A stretch of DNA of 64,000 nt from Desulfoscipio geothermicus (GTDB lineage Bacteria; Bacillota; Desulfotomaculia; Desulfotomaculales; Desulfallaceae). Each line of letters starts with the position of its first letter. The first letter of the stretch is position 1. Both the position numbers and the translations under genes were made by a program. Location: assembly GCA_016841905.1 (NCBI GenBank), contig JAENYF010000002.1, positions 50,576-114,575 of the forward strand. The letters are read 5' to 3'. The notes under the pieces are model-generated. The model worked only from the letters and a program-made list of their open reading frames with translations, searched no databases and was not told where the DNA came from. Shown here one piece after another: positions 27,458 through 36,997 of this stretch.

Positions 27458-28657
27458 GTGTTTATAAATTTCTTATATGAGCTCAAGAAAACCGGTGTGC
27501 CAGTATCTCTGATTGAGTGGATGACTTTAATGGAAGCCCTGAGTAAGGGACTGGCATTTTCCAGCTTGCGTGAATTTTATCATGTTGCACGAACGATCCT
27601 GGTAAAGAGTGAAACTCAATTTGATAATTACGACCTGGCTTTCCAAAAATATTTTAGCGGTATTGAATCACCGGCTAATTGGGTTGACGATATTTTAGCA
27701 TGGTTGAAGGACGGGGTACCGCCCAACATGCTAGTAGGTGATCAATTACTGTTTCAGGACCTGGATGAGGAAATTAAACAGCAGGAGCTTACCGAAAAGA
27801 CAGGGAAGCAAGAGCAAAACAACCAAGAGGTTTCCAATGCGGTGGCCAAAGATGGCGGCATGTATTTTGGGCATGGTGGTTTTAACCCGAAAGGAAGTCG
27901 TGTTGGCGGTGTGCCGGGTAATTTCTCCGCAATTCAGGTGGCAGCCCGGCGGGACTACCGAGGGTACCGCAGCGATGTTATTCTTGGGGTAAGGAAGTTT
28001 GAAGCGGCTTTGCGAGTCTTGCGCGAGCTTAGCAATCTCCATGAAGGCGTTAAGGATGAATTAGATATAAATGGTACTATTGACGCAACCTGCCGCCATG
28101 CCGGCAGGTTGGAACTCGTTTGGGCGCGCCCGCGTAAGAATAATTTGAAAATAGCGCTGGTTATGGACTCAGGTGGTTCAATGGATATGCATATTAACCT
28201 TTGCAGCCAGTTATTCAGCGCTTTCAAACGCTCAAGTCATTTAAAAGAACTGAAAATTTTTTATTTCCATAACTGTATCTATGATAATCTATATGTGAGA
28301 CCGGCCTGTATTGAAGAAAATACCATTACGACATATGATTTTTTGCGTAATCTTGATGCTGATTACCGGTTAATTATTATCGGTGATGCGAGCATGGCCG
28401 AGAGTGAATTGATTGAGATCAACGGGGCTATTGACTGGGACAACATTAATCAAGAGCCTGGACTTATTTGGTTGGAGCGCTTAGCTAGGCATTTCACGCA
28501 CGCTGTATGGCTAAATCCAATACCTACTAAGGGATGGAATGAGCAATTGAATTACCGCGCCCGCTCCATTAATATGATCCGCAAATTGATTCCTATGTTT
28601 GAGCTGTCGGTAACAGGTCTGGCGAAGGCGGTTAAACGGCTTAAGGTAAGCAATTGA
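27458..28657 (+). CDS. VWA domain protein, CoxE-like
   Basis: A 399-residue soluble protein of the CoxE/VWA family. The N-terminus MFINFLYELKKTGVPVSLIEWMTL is characteristic of this family, and the VWA domain (about 225-390) has the MIDAS motif DSGGSMD near 241. In aerobic CO dehydrogenase clusters CoxE works with a MoxR-type AAA ATPase (CoxD) to mature the Mo active site. No MoxR gene is adjacent here. Location directly after moeA under Moco riboswitch control supports a role in metal-cofactor maturation (inference). GTG start with GGGGGTG upstream. Confidence 0.85.
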   Translation: MFINFLYELKKTGVPVSLIEWMTLMEALSKGLAFSSLREFYHVARTILVKSETQFDNYDLAFQKYFSGIESPANWVDDILAWLKDGVPPNMLVGDQLLFQDLDEEIKQQELTEKTGKQEQNNQEVSNAVAKDGGMYFGHGGFNPKGSRVGGVPGNFSAIQVAARRDYRGYRSDVILGVRKFEAALRVLRELSNLHEGVKDELDINGTIDATCRHAGRLELVWARPRKNNLKIALVMDSGGSMDMHINLCSQLFSAFKRSSHLKELKIFYFHNCIYDNLYVRPACIEENTITTYDFLRNLDADYRLIIIGDASMAESELIEINGAIDWDNINQEPGLIWLERLARHFTHAVWLNPIPTKGWNEQLNYRARSINMIRKLIPMFELSVTGLAKAVKRLKVSN

Positions 28658-28763
28658 ATAGATTATTATAAATAAAGACAAAAAAATTATAAAAAAATAA
28701 TGTTTTTTGCAGGATTGTGTATAAACATGTGGAAGTATTAATTAAGTGGCTAAAATTAAATAT

Positions 28764-28865
28764 TTCTCCGAGCCTGTTAAACCTAAGCCAAACCAAAGGT
28801 ATGGTTGTCAGGCCCTTAGGGTACACTGGAAAACTAGTGTGCCTCCCATTGTGGAAAGGAGAGTA
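28764..28865 (+). promoter_or_regulatory. Moco-type riboswitch without an adjacent gene
   Basis: TTCTCCGAG at 28764-28772, AAACCTAAGCC, GTATGGTTG, GTGTGCCTCCC and TTGTGGAAAGGAGAG give all conserved elements of the Moco motif. A terminator follows at once, and 70 bases later a second terminator, with no plus-strand gene until 31597. The flanking genes downstream are on the minus strand. It appears to be an orphan copy. Confidence 0.85.
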
Positions 28866-28877
28866 TGGCTTTTAGAT

Positions 28878-28918
28878 AAAAAGCTTTATCCTTTTGCATA
28901 ATAGGGTAAAGCTTTTTT
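28878..28918 (+). terminator. Terminator of the orphan Moco riboswitch
   Basis: AAAGCTTTATCC and GGGTAAAGCTTTTTT form a hairpin with a T tract. The left arm is the same as in the minus-strand riboswitch terminator near 23950. Confidence 0.8.
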
Positions 28919-28989
28919 ATATTAATACGGCAGACCAAATGCTAAGTTTCATTTAGGTTAAAGCTGTTAATATGTTACACTCCTTAACA

Positions 28990-29023
28990 ACCCCGGTTCC
29001 CCACACAACCGGGTCTTTTTTTT
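28990..29023 (+). terminator. Second terminator downstream of orphan riboswitch
   Basis: ACCCCGGTT and AACCGGGT pair around an eight-base loop and are followed by CTTTTTTTT on the plus strand. No gene lies between it and the preceding terminator. Confidence 0.8.
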
Positions 29024-29091
29024 GTCTCCACTTTTAACCTGCTCTGTACTTGTGTTATACCTTTTGAACGTTAGATTTTTGAGTACTACTC

Positions 29092-30210
29092 CTAACGCCA
29101 GGTGACATTTGCTTTTTTTCTTACCGGAATGCGGTTGTATGGATAACGGGGATAACCAATCAGCATAGCCCCAAAGCACTGGTGCCCCTCAGGCAGGCAT
29201 AAAGCTTCATGCATGGGTGGATAGAAGTTTGCGGCTGCATTGAAAAATCCTGCCCAGCAGGCACCTATACCAGTTGAAAAGGCGGCAAGTTCAAGGTAAG
29301 TTAGAGCTATGGTGCAGGAGGTTTGAACGCTTGGCAGGTTTGACTGGGCATGGGCAACGATAACATGCGGTGCCCCATGACAAATTCGATCTATTCCTTT
29401 ATCCCAATCGTTAACCAATCGTTTCAGGTTCATACTTTGGGCCATTTCGGGCTCGTTAGTTATTACCTGGCGCATCCATTCTATAGTTAAGCCGGAAAGA
29501 AAGTTGACCTCACTAGAATTTTCGATAACCAGCCAATTTACCGGCTGGGAATTTCTTGCGGTTGGGGCATAGCAAGCAATATCAATGATACTGGACAATA
29601 TTAACCTGTCTACTGGATCTGTTTTGTAAGCGCGTATCGACCTTCGAGTGCTCAGGAAGTGCCAGACTTGTTCTGGGGAGGGTAGGAGACTCGCGTCAAG
29701 TTGTCCGCAATCCTCCGGTTTCATTGTTTGCGTGGAGACAGGCCCATAATATAAGGAACCATCCAGGTCAACACATAGCTCACCGGGCTTGATTGTTTCA
29801 AGGGCAAGAGCTCCGGTGGGACAAACTACAACGCAATGACCGCAGCGAATACATTGTTTTTCAGCTTGATCTACCGGGAAGGGGATATTATCCTTTATAT
29901 TTAAAGTAATCAGCTGTAATGGACAAACCGCTATACAAATGCCATCATGGTTGCATTTTTTGGGATCAATTTTTAGCAGGTTATTTCTTATAAAGTTATC
30001 ACTATCCTCCATTATTTTATTAATGGTAATGGCTTGGTTGGGGCATGATGAAACGCAGCGATGACAAAGGATACATTGTTTCTCCGCTCCCTCGATCCAG
30101 TAAGGAAGTTTATCTTGTTTATTTATACTGATTAACTTACCCGGGCATGAGGCCGCACAAATGCCGCTGCTCTTGCATTTTTGGGGATCAACTAAAAACT
30201 GTTTGAGCAA
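29092..30210 (-). CDS. Ferredoxin-nitroreductase fusion protein
   Basis: A 372-residue fusion. Residues about 1-155 form two ferredoxin-like modules, four Cys groups in all (CKSSGICAASCPG, CILCHRCVSSCP, CNHDGICIAVCP, CIRCGHCVVVCP), enough for up to four [4Fe-4S] clusters. Residues about 185-372 are a nitroreductase (FMN) domain starting LSTRRSIRAYK, with APTARNSQPVNW and the GACWAGFF motif. Such proteins use ferredoxin-type electrons to reduce unknown substrates via FMN. TTG 30210 is preceded by GGAGGGA. No pathway context is evident. Confidence 0.88.
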   Translation of the reverse strand: MLKQFLVDPQKCKSSGICAASCPGKLISINKQDKLPYWIEGAEKQCILCHRCVSSCPNQAITINKIMEDSDNFIRNNLLKIDPKKCNHDGICIAVCPLQLITLNIKDNIPFPVDQAEKQCIRCGHCVVVCPTGALALETIKPGELCVDLDGSLYYGPVSTQTMKPEDCGQLDASLLPSPEQVWHFLSTRRSIRAYKTDPVDRLILSSIIDIACYAPTARNSQPVNWLVIENSSEVNFLSGLTIEWMRQVITNEPEMAQSMNLKRLVNDWDKGIDRICHGAPHVIVAHAQSNLPSVQTSCTIALTYLELAAFSTGIGACWAGFFNAAANFYPPMHEALCLPEGHQCFGAMLIGYPRYPYNRIPVRKKANVTWR

Positions 30211-30314
30211 TTAAAATCCCTCCAGTTGTGAAGAATTTCGTGTTACAACCGTAATCTCCTCCTAATACTTTAGATAATTATTACTGTTTTAAAGTGGTTT
30301 GCTCTCGGAAAGAG

Positions 30315-31334
30315 CTAAACTAGATACTCAATCTTGGCTGCCGGGAAACATTTGCTGAGCTCACTGTAAAAGAAAGTTCTAATCTCCTCCACTGTCTCCT
30401 TAGCATATACATATTTTCCGTATCCAAACTGTCCGAATTTGAACTTCCGCTCATCTTCCTCCATAGGTAAGGTGGTATTAGGGAATACCTCCAGGATACG
30501 TTTTTTGGCCGAAGCTGTGAACCGGTGAGTGATTAACTCAAAGATAATGTCTGTCACGAGCGTAGGAGGTAATTCTTTGGCCATGAAGTGGATTAATTCT
30601 TGGTAATCGTTCTGCCAGCCTTGGTAACTGAAAATGGGGGCTATTAAAAAACCCAGTGGGTAACCTGCTTCCGCCACACGCCGGGCAGCACTTAACCGGG
30701 CTTGGGCCACGGCTGTGCCTTGTTCATAGGTTTTGATAATGTGGTCGGTATTAATGCTGAATCGAAAGCGGGTATGCCCATTATGCCGGGCATTTAGCAG
30801 CGTATCCACTTCGGTGAACTTGGTGACAAAACGAAACCGAGCCAATGGCTGTCGGCCGAAAAATTCCACAGCCCGTGCCAGTGAGCCGGTATACGGTTCC
30901 ACAGGAATGGGATCGGAAGTGGCTGCCCCCTCGAATACAGTGGTTTCGGGAGCCCTCTTATTGATGTATTTTCCCGCCTGCTGTAGTATCTCATCAATAT
31001 TTACATATACCCTGACATAAGGTTTTTTGCCCATAGTTGTGTTCAGGTAACAATACTGGCACTGGCCGGTGCAGCTGGTACTCAACGGCAGCTGGTAATG
31101 GGCTGATGGTTTGCACGGCGAAAATTGTAGCGTGCGACGTACTCCCACAACGAGTGTGCGTTTCGCCTCCAAATAGGCTTCCCGGGGCGTTTTGCCGGGT
31201 ATCCCTGTTACCCGGTTATGACTGCCGATTTTGGAAATAGGTACTCCATCAGACTTGAATCTTGCATACAGCTGCTGCCCAAGAGGGTAATCTAAAGCTG
31301 CTTGTTCAAAAAAAACTCGCTTGGGTATAAACAA
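30315..31334 (-). CDS. splB: Spore photoproduct lyase
   Basis: SplB is a radical SAM enzyme that repairs the thymine dimer specific to UV-damaged spore DNA. The 339-residue product matches the family along its length: the [4Fe-4S] motif CTGQCQYC near residue 84, YCYLNTTMGKKPYVR, RFVTKFTEVD, TRFRFSIN, EAGYPLGFLIAPI and the C-terminal FPAAKIEYLV. GGAGGGA just before TTG 31334 favours that start; an upstream in-frame ATG at 31364 would add ten residues absent from relatives. It supports a spore-forming host. Confidence 0.95.
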   Translation of the reverse strand: MFIPKRVFFEQAALDYPLGQQLYARFKSDGVPISKIGSHNRVTGIPGKTPREAYLEAKRTLVVGVRRTLQFSPCKPSAHYQLPLSTSCTGQCQYCYLNTTMGKKPYVRVYVNIDEILQQAGKYINKRAPETTVFEGAATSDPIPVEPYTGSLARAVEFFGRQPLARFRFVTKFTEVDTLLNARHNGHTRFRFSINTDHIIKTYEQGTAVAQARLSAARRVAEAGYPLGFLIAPIFSYQGWQNDYQELIHFMAKELPPTLVTDIIFELITHRFTASAKKRILEVFPNTTLPMEEDERKFKFGQFGYGKYVYAKETVEEIRTFFYSELSKCFPAAKIEYLV

Positions 31335-31596
31335 AAATATCCCTCCGATGCTAAGGTTATTCAAACAGCTTTAGTATATCCTCATAAGTCATAACTGATT
31401 TATAACTTTGTTATGTCTCAGGTAGGTCACAAATTCCGTGCCTGGCTTTTTCACTAATAGCTTCTGGAAGTATTATGGGTTGCGAAAGCCGGTTGTTAGG
31501 GATAAATCACTATGTAATAAGAAATGGAATTAACAAATACTAAAGAATAAAGAACTATAATTTTAAATATTATGAAATAAAGAGAGGGTGACTTAA

Positions 31597-32538
31597 ATGC
31601 CAAACACGGAATCCTTTCAGCTGCCGCAGGAATTTTTAATTGTTGGCGCGGCTGTGCAAACCGGATTGTTTGAAGAATTAAAAAGTAATCCCAGTACCCT
31701 GGAAGAATTGGCGGCTAAAACGAATAGCGACCACAGAGCTTTGTGGACGGTTGTTGAAGCTTTGATTGTTTTAAAGTACCTGGTATATGATGGTGATAAG
31801 ATTAAGCTCACTGAAGAAGCGGACAACATCTTTTTTAATCCCGGTCACGAACAATATACAGGTTTTTCATTCATGCATACCTATAACATCATGAAGGTAT
31901 GGACACAATTGCCGGAAGTAATAAATAGTGGGAAATCGGTAGCGAAAAAGGAGCCATCCGAACATAACAAGCATTTTATCAAGGCCATGAGCCACTTTGC
32001 CCGGCAGTCGGCATTGCAAATTGTTGTTTATTGCTTAAAAGACTTGCCCGCAAACCCCAGGGTGCTTGATGTCGGCGGTGGTCCGCTAACCTATGCTAAT
32101 GCTTTTGCCGGCAATGGAGCCAGGGTTACTATACAGGACCTGCCTGAAGTTATAGATATGATGCAACCGGAACTGGATAAGGAGTTAACCATTAAAATGG
32201 TTAAAGGTGATTTTACTCAAGGGCTGCCGCCGGGACCTTATGACCTGGTATACCTTGGTAATGTATGTCACATTTATGGTGAGCAGGAGAACAGAAAATT
32301 GTTTCAAGACGTAGCGCATGAACTAGAACCGGGAGGACAAATTGTCATCAACGATATGATTCGGGACACAGGCGTTATGCCGGCACTATTTGCGGTAAAT
32401 ATGCTGATTAACACAGCTTCAGGAGGAACATGGACTTTTGAGCAATATAAAACATGGCTGGCTGCTGCCGGTTGTGAAGCCGCACCCTGGGAAGAGGTGG
32501 GCGGCAGGCAACTGATTAAGGCTACTAAGATTCGTTAG
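31597..32538 (+). CDS. SAM-dependent methyltransferase (O-methyltransferase/AcsOMT-like)
   Basis: A 313-residue two-domain methyltransferase of the Methyltransf_2 type. An N-terminal winged-helix dimerisation domain (about 1-90; VGAAVQTGLFEEL, LEELAAKT, VYDGDKIKLTE) precedes a Rossmann SAM domain with motif I VLDVGGGPLTYA near 152 and QDLPEVIDM near 180. The catalytic His of plant O-methyltransferases is not evident, so the methyl acceptor is unknown. AGAGAGGG precedes ATG 31597. It stands alone and has its own terminator. Confidence 0.83.
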   Translation: MPNTESFQLPQEFLIVGAAVQTGLFEELKSNPSTLEELAAKTNSDHRALWTVVEALIVLKYLVYDGDKIKLTEEADNIFFNPGHEQYTGFSFMHTYNIMKVWTQLPEVINSGKSVAKKEPSEHNKHFIKAMSHFARQSALQIVVYCLKDLPANPRVLDVGGGPLTYANAFAGNGARVTIQDLPEVIDMMQPELDKELTIKMVKGDFTQGLPPGPYDLVYLGNVCHIYGEQENRKLFQDVAHELEPGGQIVINDMIRDTGVMPALFAVNMLINTASGGTWTFEQYKTWLAAAGCEAAPWEEVGGRQLIKATKIR

Positions 32539-32588
32539 GGTGAATTTGGCTGTTCTGACCAGCTTTTAGTGGATCCGAAGGTGGATGA

Positions 32589-32629
32589 AAATCCCCCGTC
32601 CTCATTGATGTGAGAGACGGGGGATTTTT
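32589..32629 (+). terminator. Terminator after methyltransferase gene
   Basis: AAATCCCCCGTC and GACGGGGGATTTTT form a long GC-rich stem; the T tract serves the plus strand and the A-rich other side may also stop topB transcripts. Confidence 0.85.
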
Positions 32630-32688
32630 ACCTTCCTTGTTTGTTTTCCTTGTGTGCTATTCAAAAAAATATTGTTCAATATATGACT

Positions 32689-34881
32689 TTATTTCAGCTT
32701 CAATTTGGCCAGAGCCTCTGCCAGGGCGGGGTTGGTCAGCCCGTTATCGGAGCTCTTCTGTTGTCGAAGGTATTTTTGCACATCCCCTTTAGAGGCATCC
32801 TGCGTATCTTTATTCCTTCTCTCGTTAAAGGCGGTGAGCTTTTCCCGGTAGCCGCACTTGCAGGTAAATATTTGTCCTTCTCCCTCGCCATGCAGGGTTA
32901 GCTTTTTGTGGCAGTTGGGGCACCTGGCGTTGGTTATTTTCCCGATCCCTTTTCGATAACCGCACTCCCTATCCTGGCAAACCAGCATTTTGCCTTTTTT
33001 ACCGTTAACCTCCAGCAAGCGTTTGCCACAATCGGGGCATTTTTCACCGGTCAAGTTATCATGTTTGAATTTGCTGGTGCTATTTTTTATATCATTAACA
33101 ACGACATTGGCGTACTGCTTCATTTCCCCGATGAAATTGTTTTTATTAAGCTTCCCTTGGGCAATGGCCTCCAGCTTCTGCTCCCATTGGGCAGTTAAGG
33201 CAGGTGTTTTCAAATCTCCGGGGACTAAATCAAGCAGTTGTCTACCTTTTGAAGTGATAAATATATTTTTGCCTCTTTTTTCAATTAAAAAATTATTAAA
33301 CAGCTTTTCAATAATATCGGCCCTGGTGGCTACGGTTCCCAGCCCACTGGTTTTACCGATGGTTTGAATCAAACCTTTATTTTCCCCGGCCATATATTTG
33401 GCAGGGTTCTCCATGGCGGAGAGCAGACTGGCTTCGTTAAACGCCTCCGGTGGTTTGGTTTCCCCCCGGGTCTGGGATACTGCTGATATCTTTATTACAT
33501 CACCTTTATTTAAAGCCGGTAATACCTGCTCGGTAATATCGTTTCCTTTATCTTCTTCCTCGTCGAAATGATTATTATACACCTCTTTCCAACCCTGGGC
33601 GATCACTACTTTACCCCGGGCGGTAAAAAGCTCATTACCGATACTGGCTCTGATGGTGGTCTGTTCGTACTCAAAGGGAGGATACATAACAGCTAAAAAC
33701 CTTTTTACCACCAAATCATATATTCTTCTTTCCATATCGCTTAAATTGTTTAAGAAAACCGGCTGTTCTGTCGGGATAATCGCATGGTGGTCGGTTACTT
33801 TACTGTCATCCACAAAGGATTTGTTGGTCTTTACAGGGCTTTGCAGTATTCTGGCTGCCGGTTTAGCGTATGGCGGCACGCTGCAGGCATTAAGCCGTTC
33901 CTTTAAGGTATCGACGATATCCGTGGTTATATACCGGGAGTCTGTTCTGGGATAGGTCAGTATTTTGTGCTGTTCGTACAGCCGCTGCATAATGGATAGT
34001 GTTTCCTTAGCCGAATAACCAAAAAGCTTATTAGCATCCCTTTGGAGCTCTGTTAAGTCATACAGATGGGGAGCAAAACTCTTTTTGTGGATTTTATCCA
34101 CCGCTGATATTACAGCGTTTTTATTTTTTAAGGACAATATTATTCGGGCGCATCTATCCTGGTCAAAGATTCTGGTATCTTTAGTTTGGTTGTCCTGCCA
34201 GGTTAGATGTAATTTATCTGCTTTGGCTGTAATGCCGTAAAATGTCCGGGGCTTGAAGTTTTGAATTTCCTTTTCCCTGACGGCAATTATGGCCAGGGTT
34301 GGGGTTTGAACTCTGCCGCAGGAAAGCTGGGCATTATATTTACAGGTCAAAGCCCGGGTGGCATTGATGCCCACCAGCCAGTCGGCCTCAGCTCGGGCAA
34401 CGGCGGAGGCATAAAGACTTTCATAATCTTTGCCGTTTCTTAAATTTCTGACCCCATCTTTGATCGCCTTGTCGGTAACCGACGAAATCCAGAGTCGCTT
34501 AAGTGGCTTCTTTACCTGCGCCTGTTCTATAATCCACCTGGCCACCAGCTCACCCTCGCGTCCGGCATCGGTGGCAATTACAATCTCCCGAACATCTTTT
34601 CTTTTCATTTGTGTAGTAACGGCATTATATTGCTTGCCGGTCTGCTTAATCACCACCAGCTTTAAGTAGGGGGGCAGAATAGGCAGATCCTCCAGCCGCC
34701 AGGCGTTGAATTTTTGATCGTAGGCCTCGGGGTCGGCCAGTGTTACCAAGTGGCCCAGTGCCCAGGTGACGATATGTTTGTCGCCTTCCAGATATCCGTT
34801 TCCTTTTTTACGGCAATTCAAAACTCGCGCCAGCTCTCTACCTACAGATGGTTTTTCCGCTAGAAATAGTATTTTATCCAT
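32689..34881 (-). CDS. topB: DNA topoisomerase III
   Basis: A type IA topoisomerase of about 730 residues. The TOPRIM domain opens ILFLAEKPSVGRELARVL and holds ATDAGREGELVARW; the active-site Tyr is in ILTYPRTDSRYI near 310; GLGTVATRADIIEKL follows. The C-terminus has two Cys-type zinc motifs (CPDCGKRL...CQDREC and CPNCHKKL...CKC). Relaxes and decatenates DNA. GGAGAGGATTG precedes ATG 34881; an in-frame ATG 18 bases upstream is less likely. It is typical of TopB-like enzymes found on chromosomes and mobile elements of Firmicutes; no mobile element signs are seen around it. Confidence 0.94.
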   Translation of the reverse strand: MDKILFLAEKPSVGRELARVLNCRKKGNGYLEGDKHIVTWALGHLVTLADPEAYDQKFNAWRLEDLPILPPYLKLVVIKQTGKQYNAVTTQMKRKDVREIVIATDAGREGELVARWIIEQAQVKKPLKRLWISSVTDKAIKDGVRNLRNGKDYESLYASAVARAEADWLVGINATRALTCKYNAQLSCGRVQTPTLAIIAVREKEIQNFKPRTFYGITAKADKLHLTWQDNQTKDTRIFDQDRCARIILSLKNKNAVISAVDKIHKKSFAPHLYDLTELQRDANKLFGYSAKETLSIMQRLYEQHKILTYPRTDSRYITTDIVDTLKERLNACSVPPYAKPAARILQSPVKTNKSFVDDSKVTDHHAIIPTEQPVFLNNLSDMERRIYDLVVKRFLAVMYPPFEYEQTTIRASIGNELFTARGKVVIAQGWKEVYNNHFDEEEDKGNDITEQVLPALNKGDVIKISAVSQTRGETKPPEAFNEASLLSAMENPAKYMAGENKGLIQTIGKTSGLGTVATRADIIEKLFNNFLIEKRGKNIFITSKGRQLLDLVPGDLKTPALTAQWEQKLEAIAQGKLNKNNFIGEMKQYANVVVNDIKNSTSKFKHDNLTGEKCPDCGKRLLEVNGKKGKMLVCQDRECGYRKGIGKITNARCPNCHKKLTLHGEGEGQIFTCKCGYREKLTAFNERRNKDTQDASKGDVQKYLRQQKSSDNGLTNPALAEALAKLKLK

Positions 34882-35113
34882 ATTAACAATCCTCTCCATG
34901 TGCGACGGAAAATAGAAGCATAATTATCTTGAAATTACCATGCTGTGAGCCTAACTAGATGATAAACAGTGCAATTTGGTGTATAAAATAGTTACTTTGA
35001 CAGCACCGGGGAGAACTCCTGCAACTTAAAGGTTAGCCAATTGCCGTTACGAAACTATATATGCTTTCAGGAATTTCGACATTAATGCCGTGCACATAAT
35101 GCCGCGATATATA

Positions 35114-35141
35114 TTGACAAATTATAGAACGCATATAATAT
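35114..35141 (+). promoter_or_regulatory. Candidate promoter before third plus-strand Moco riboswitch
   Basis: TTGACA at 35114-35119 with TAATAT at 35136-35141 (16-base spacer), about 78 bases upstream of the aptamer. The rest of 34882-35218 shows no gene. Confidence 0.4.
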
Positions 35142-35218
35142 TATGGCATAAGTTTGTAAAATATAGAAAATTATAGTGATCTTTTATATCAACAACTCGT
35201 TTTGTCTTGAATTTAATA

Positions 35219-35320
35219 TATCTCCGAGTTCAGCAAGCCTGTCGCTGAGAAGCCACGGCAACTGAACCTACGGGTGCGGTTGGAAACGCCTGCGCCTCCC
35301 ATTGCGGAAAGGAGAGATAT
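35219..35320 (+). promoter_or_regulatory. Moco-type riboswitch before surface-protein remnants
   Basis: TATCTCCGAG, CAAGCC, GAACCTACGGG, TGCGCCTCCC and TTGCGGAAAGGAGAGATA give the complete Moco motif with a closing stem. The terminator at 35343-35382 follows. Downstream are fragments of the same secreted-protein family that the other riboswitches precede. Confidence 0.88.
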
Positions 35321-35342
35321 GTCATCTATGCTATGCTTCCTG

Positions 35343-35382
35343 AGGTCTTGTCTCCATTTCATTAATGGGACAAGACCTTTTT
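35343..35382 (+). terminator. Terminator of third plus-strand Moco riboswitch
   Basis: AGGTCTTGTC and GACAAGACCT form a perfect 10-bp stem with the loop CCATTTCATTAATGG-like internal pairing, followed by TTTTTT. Confidence 0.88.
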
Positions 35383-35679
35383 TCATTATATATCTTGTCA
35401 AGCATGACTAGCATTAGTTGAACTGTTTATATGTCCTATTTAGTTTAACCAATTTTATCAGTTATTTAATCAAAATAGTTAGTGCAAAGACAACCAACAA
35501 AATTAACAACCGAGTTGTGTTCTTCGCAAACCGGTTATTATATGAAAGGTTAAATTGTAGTTTCCAATATGACACTGGTGCTGTAAGGCTGCGGTAGCGG
35601 GTCAAACCGCTTTAATAAAAACAAATAAACAAATGAAAGGGGATTCTATGATGTTTGTTGGTGCAATCAATGACCAGAG

Positions 35680-36099
35680 ATGGTCGAAACTACCCTGACA
35701 TATTCCTCTTTGAACAGTTTTGGCTCGAAGAAATATTACAGCACTGCGGGGGCTTCGCTGGCAGATGTTTTGGCGGCTGGCGGGATAGACAGCAGTGAAC
35801 TCGTGAGTGCGGTCAGCATCGAAATCACGATGGATGACGACGTCACTACAACCTTTAGCAAGGTGCTGTTGCTTGGTACTCCACTCTACTACTACCCTAA
35901 CCTTTCAAGTGACAGTACTATCGGTGTAGATCAGATTGATACAATCATCGCCACCGTCGCTAAAACAGTGAAAGAAGACTACACAGGTTTAAGCACTGCG
36001 GATTGCCTGCGTCTGTTCAGAGGTCAAGCAACTTTAACTGACGTGAACAATTCCGATTTTGCAAAATGGATCACGGAAATCAACTTAATTACACAGTAG
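35680..36099 (+). pseudogene. Remnant of molybdopterin-domain-like surface protein
   Basis: A 139-codon open frame without signal peptide. It aligns with the recurring domain of the 46-61 kb proteins: YSSLNSFGSKKYYSTAGASLAD corresponds to YSTINTWPTKxWYxxxGVxLxDLL, and the end LRLFRGQATLTDVNNSDFAKW corresponds to LLLMLGQRAVTEQT...KYLT. A good AAGGGGAT and ATG at 35648 lie in another frame that stops at once, so the 5' part with the secretion signal is lost or shifted. It may be a degenerate gene; a short expressed protein is possible. Confidence 0.6.
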
Positions 36100-36318
36100 G
36101 TTCATGTTTCAGAGATTCGTGCACAGGCAAAAGTTGATTCTTGTTAACTAAGCCCAAGCTGCCGCAGCCGGTTAAAGATAATTCGATTATCCAGACCTAC
36201 AGTATTAATTTACTGTGGCCTTTCCGTATGTAACGAGCTATATATTGGGGCAAGCCAAGTCTAAATTTTGCCAAAACAGTGTGGTTAACCCGAATTGACA
36301 ACAAAAGGAGGTAACAAA

Positions 36319-36825
36319 ATGCAGTTTTTCAGATGGAGGCTTGGCCCCCATACCAAGCGGCTGATAACCGGTCTGCTAACCCTGGCCATCTTGTGTGGTC
36401 AAAATCACCCTGCAAACCTTTGAACAAGTAGGCAAAATTTACCACACCACCGACGGCAGCATACCGGACTTAAACAGCGCCATCTTCAACTTAAGCGATT
36501 GGAATCCGAACCCGCCCTTGAATATAACTGAGGACACAACGGTCAACGCCGTAGTCTACAGCTTTCGGAAATTGCCCAGCCCTATGGCAACCTTCAGCTA
36601 TCAAGTTGACCAGTCCAGTACCGTACCCAGCGTCAACCTGACCGCCCCAGCCGTGGCCCAGACTTAATATCCCGGGGACCAAGTGACCATCGCCGGCACG
36701 GCTCTAAACCTGAGCGCCGTTGATATAAGCGTGGCCGCTTCCATTGGACAGGCCGTCTACAGCGTAACCGGCCTTAATGTCAATAACGGCCAGTTTACCG
36801 CCACCTTCACCCTGACCGCCGACTA
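36319..36825 (+). pseudogene. Broken secreted protein with chitobiase-like domain
   Basis: AAAGGAGGT at 36304-36312 precedes ATG 36319, which encodes a basic start and hydrophobic signal segment (KRLITGLLTLAIL). The frame then stops, and from 36395 another frame carries IYHTTDGSIPDLNSAIFN and LNITEDTTVNAVVY, the CHB_HEX_C_1 pattern seen in the neighbouring giant proteins. After TAA at 36665 the same frame continues with an Ig/bacterial surface-like segment (GDQVTIAGTALNLS) to TAA 36823. A deletion and stops show it is a pseudogene of the same family. Confidence 0.75.
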
Positions 36826-36997
36826 ATTGTAAAATCCAATAATCAAAAAAATAACTGTAGTAATAATTATAAAAATATTGCTACACCATTATTGGTATGT
36901 TAAAATTGATAAAAGAATTGGGCGGTATCTGCTTAGAACTGCACCGTTTGTTTAGATGGTTGGTTGGGAAGGTGGTTTGTTCGCAAGATTAAGCTAC

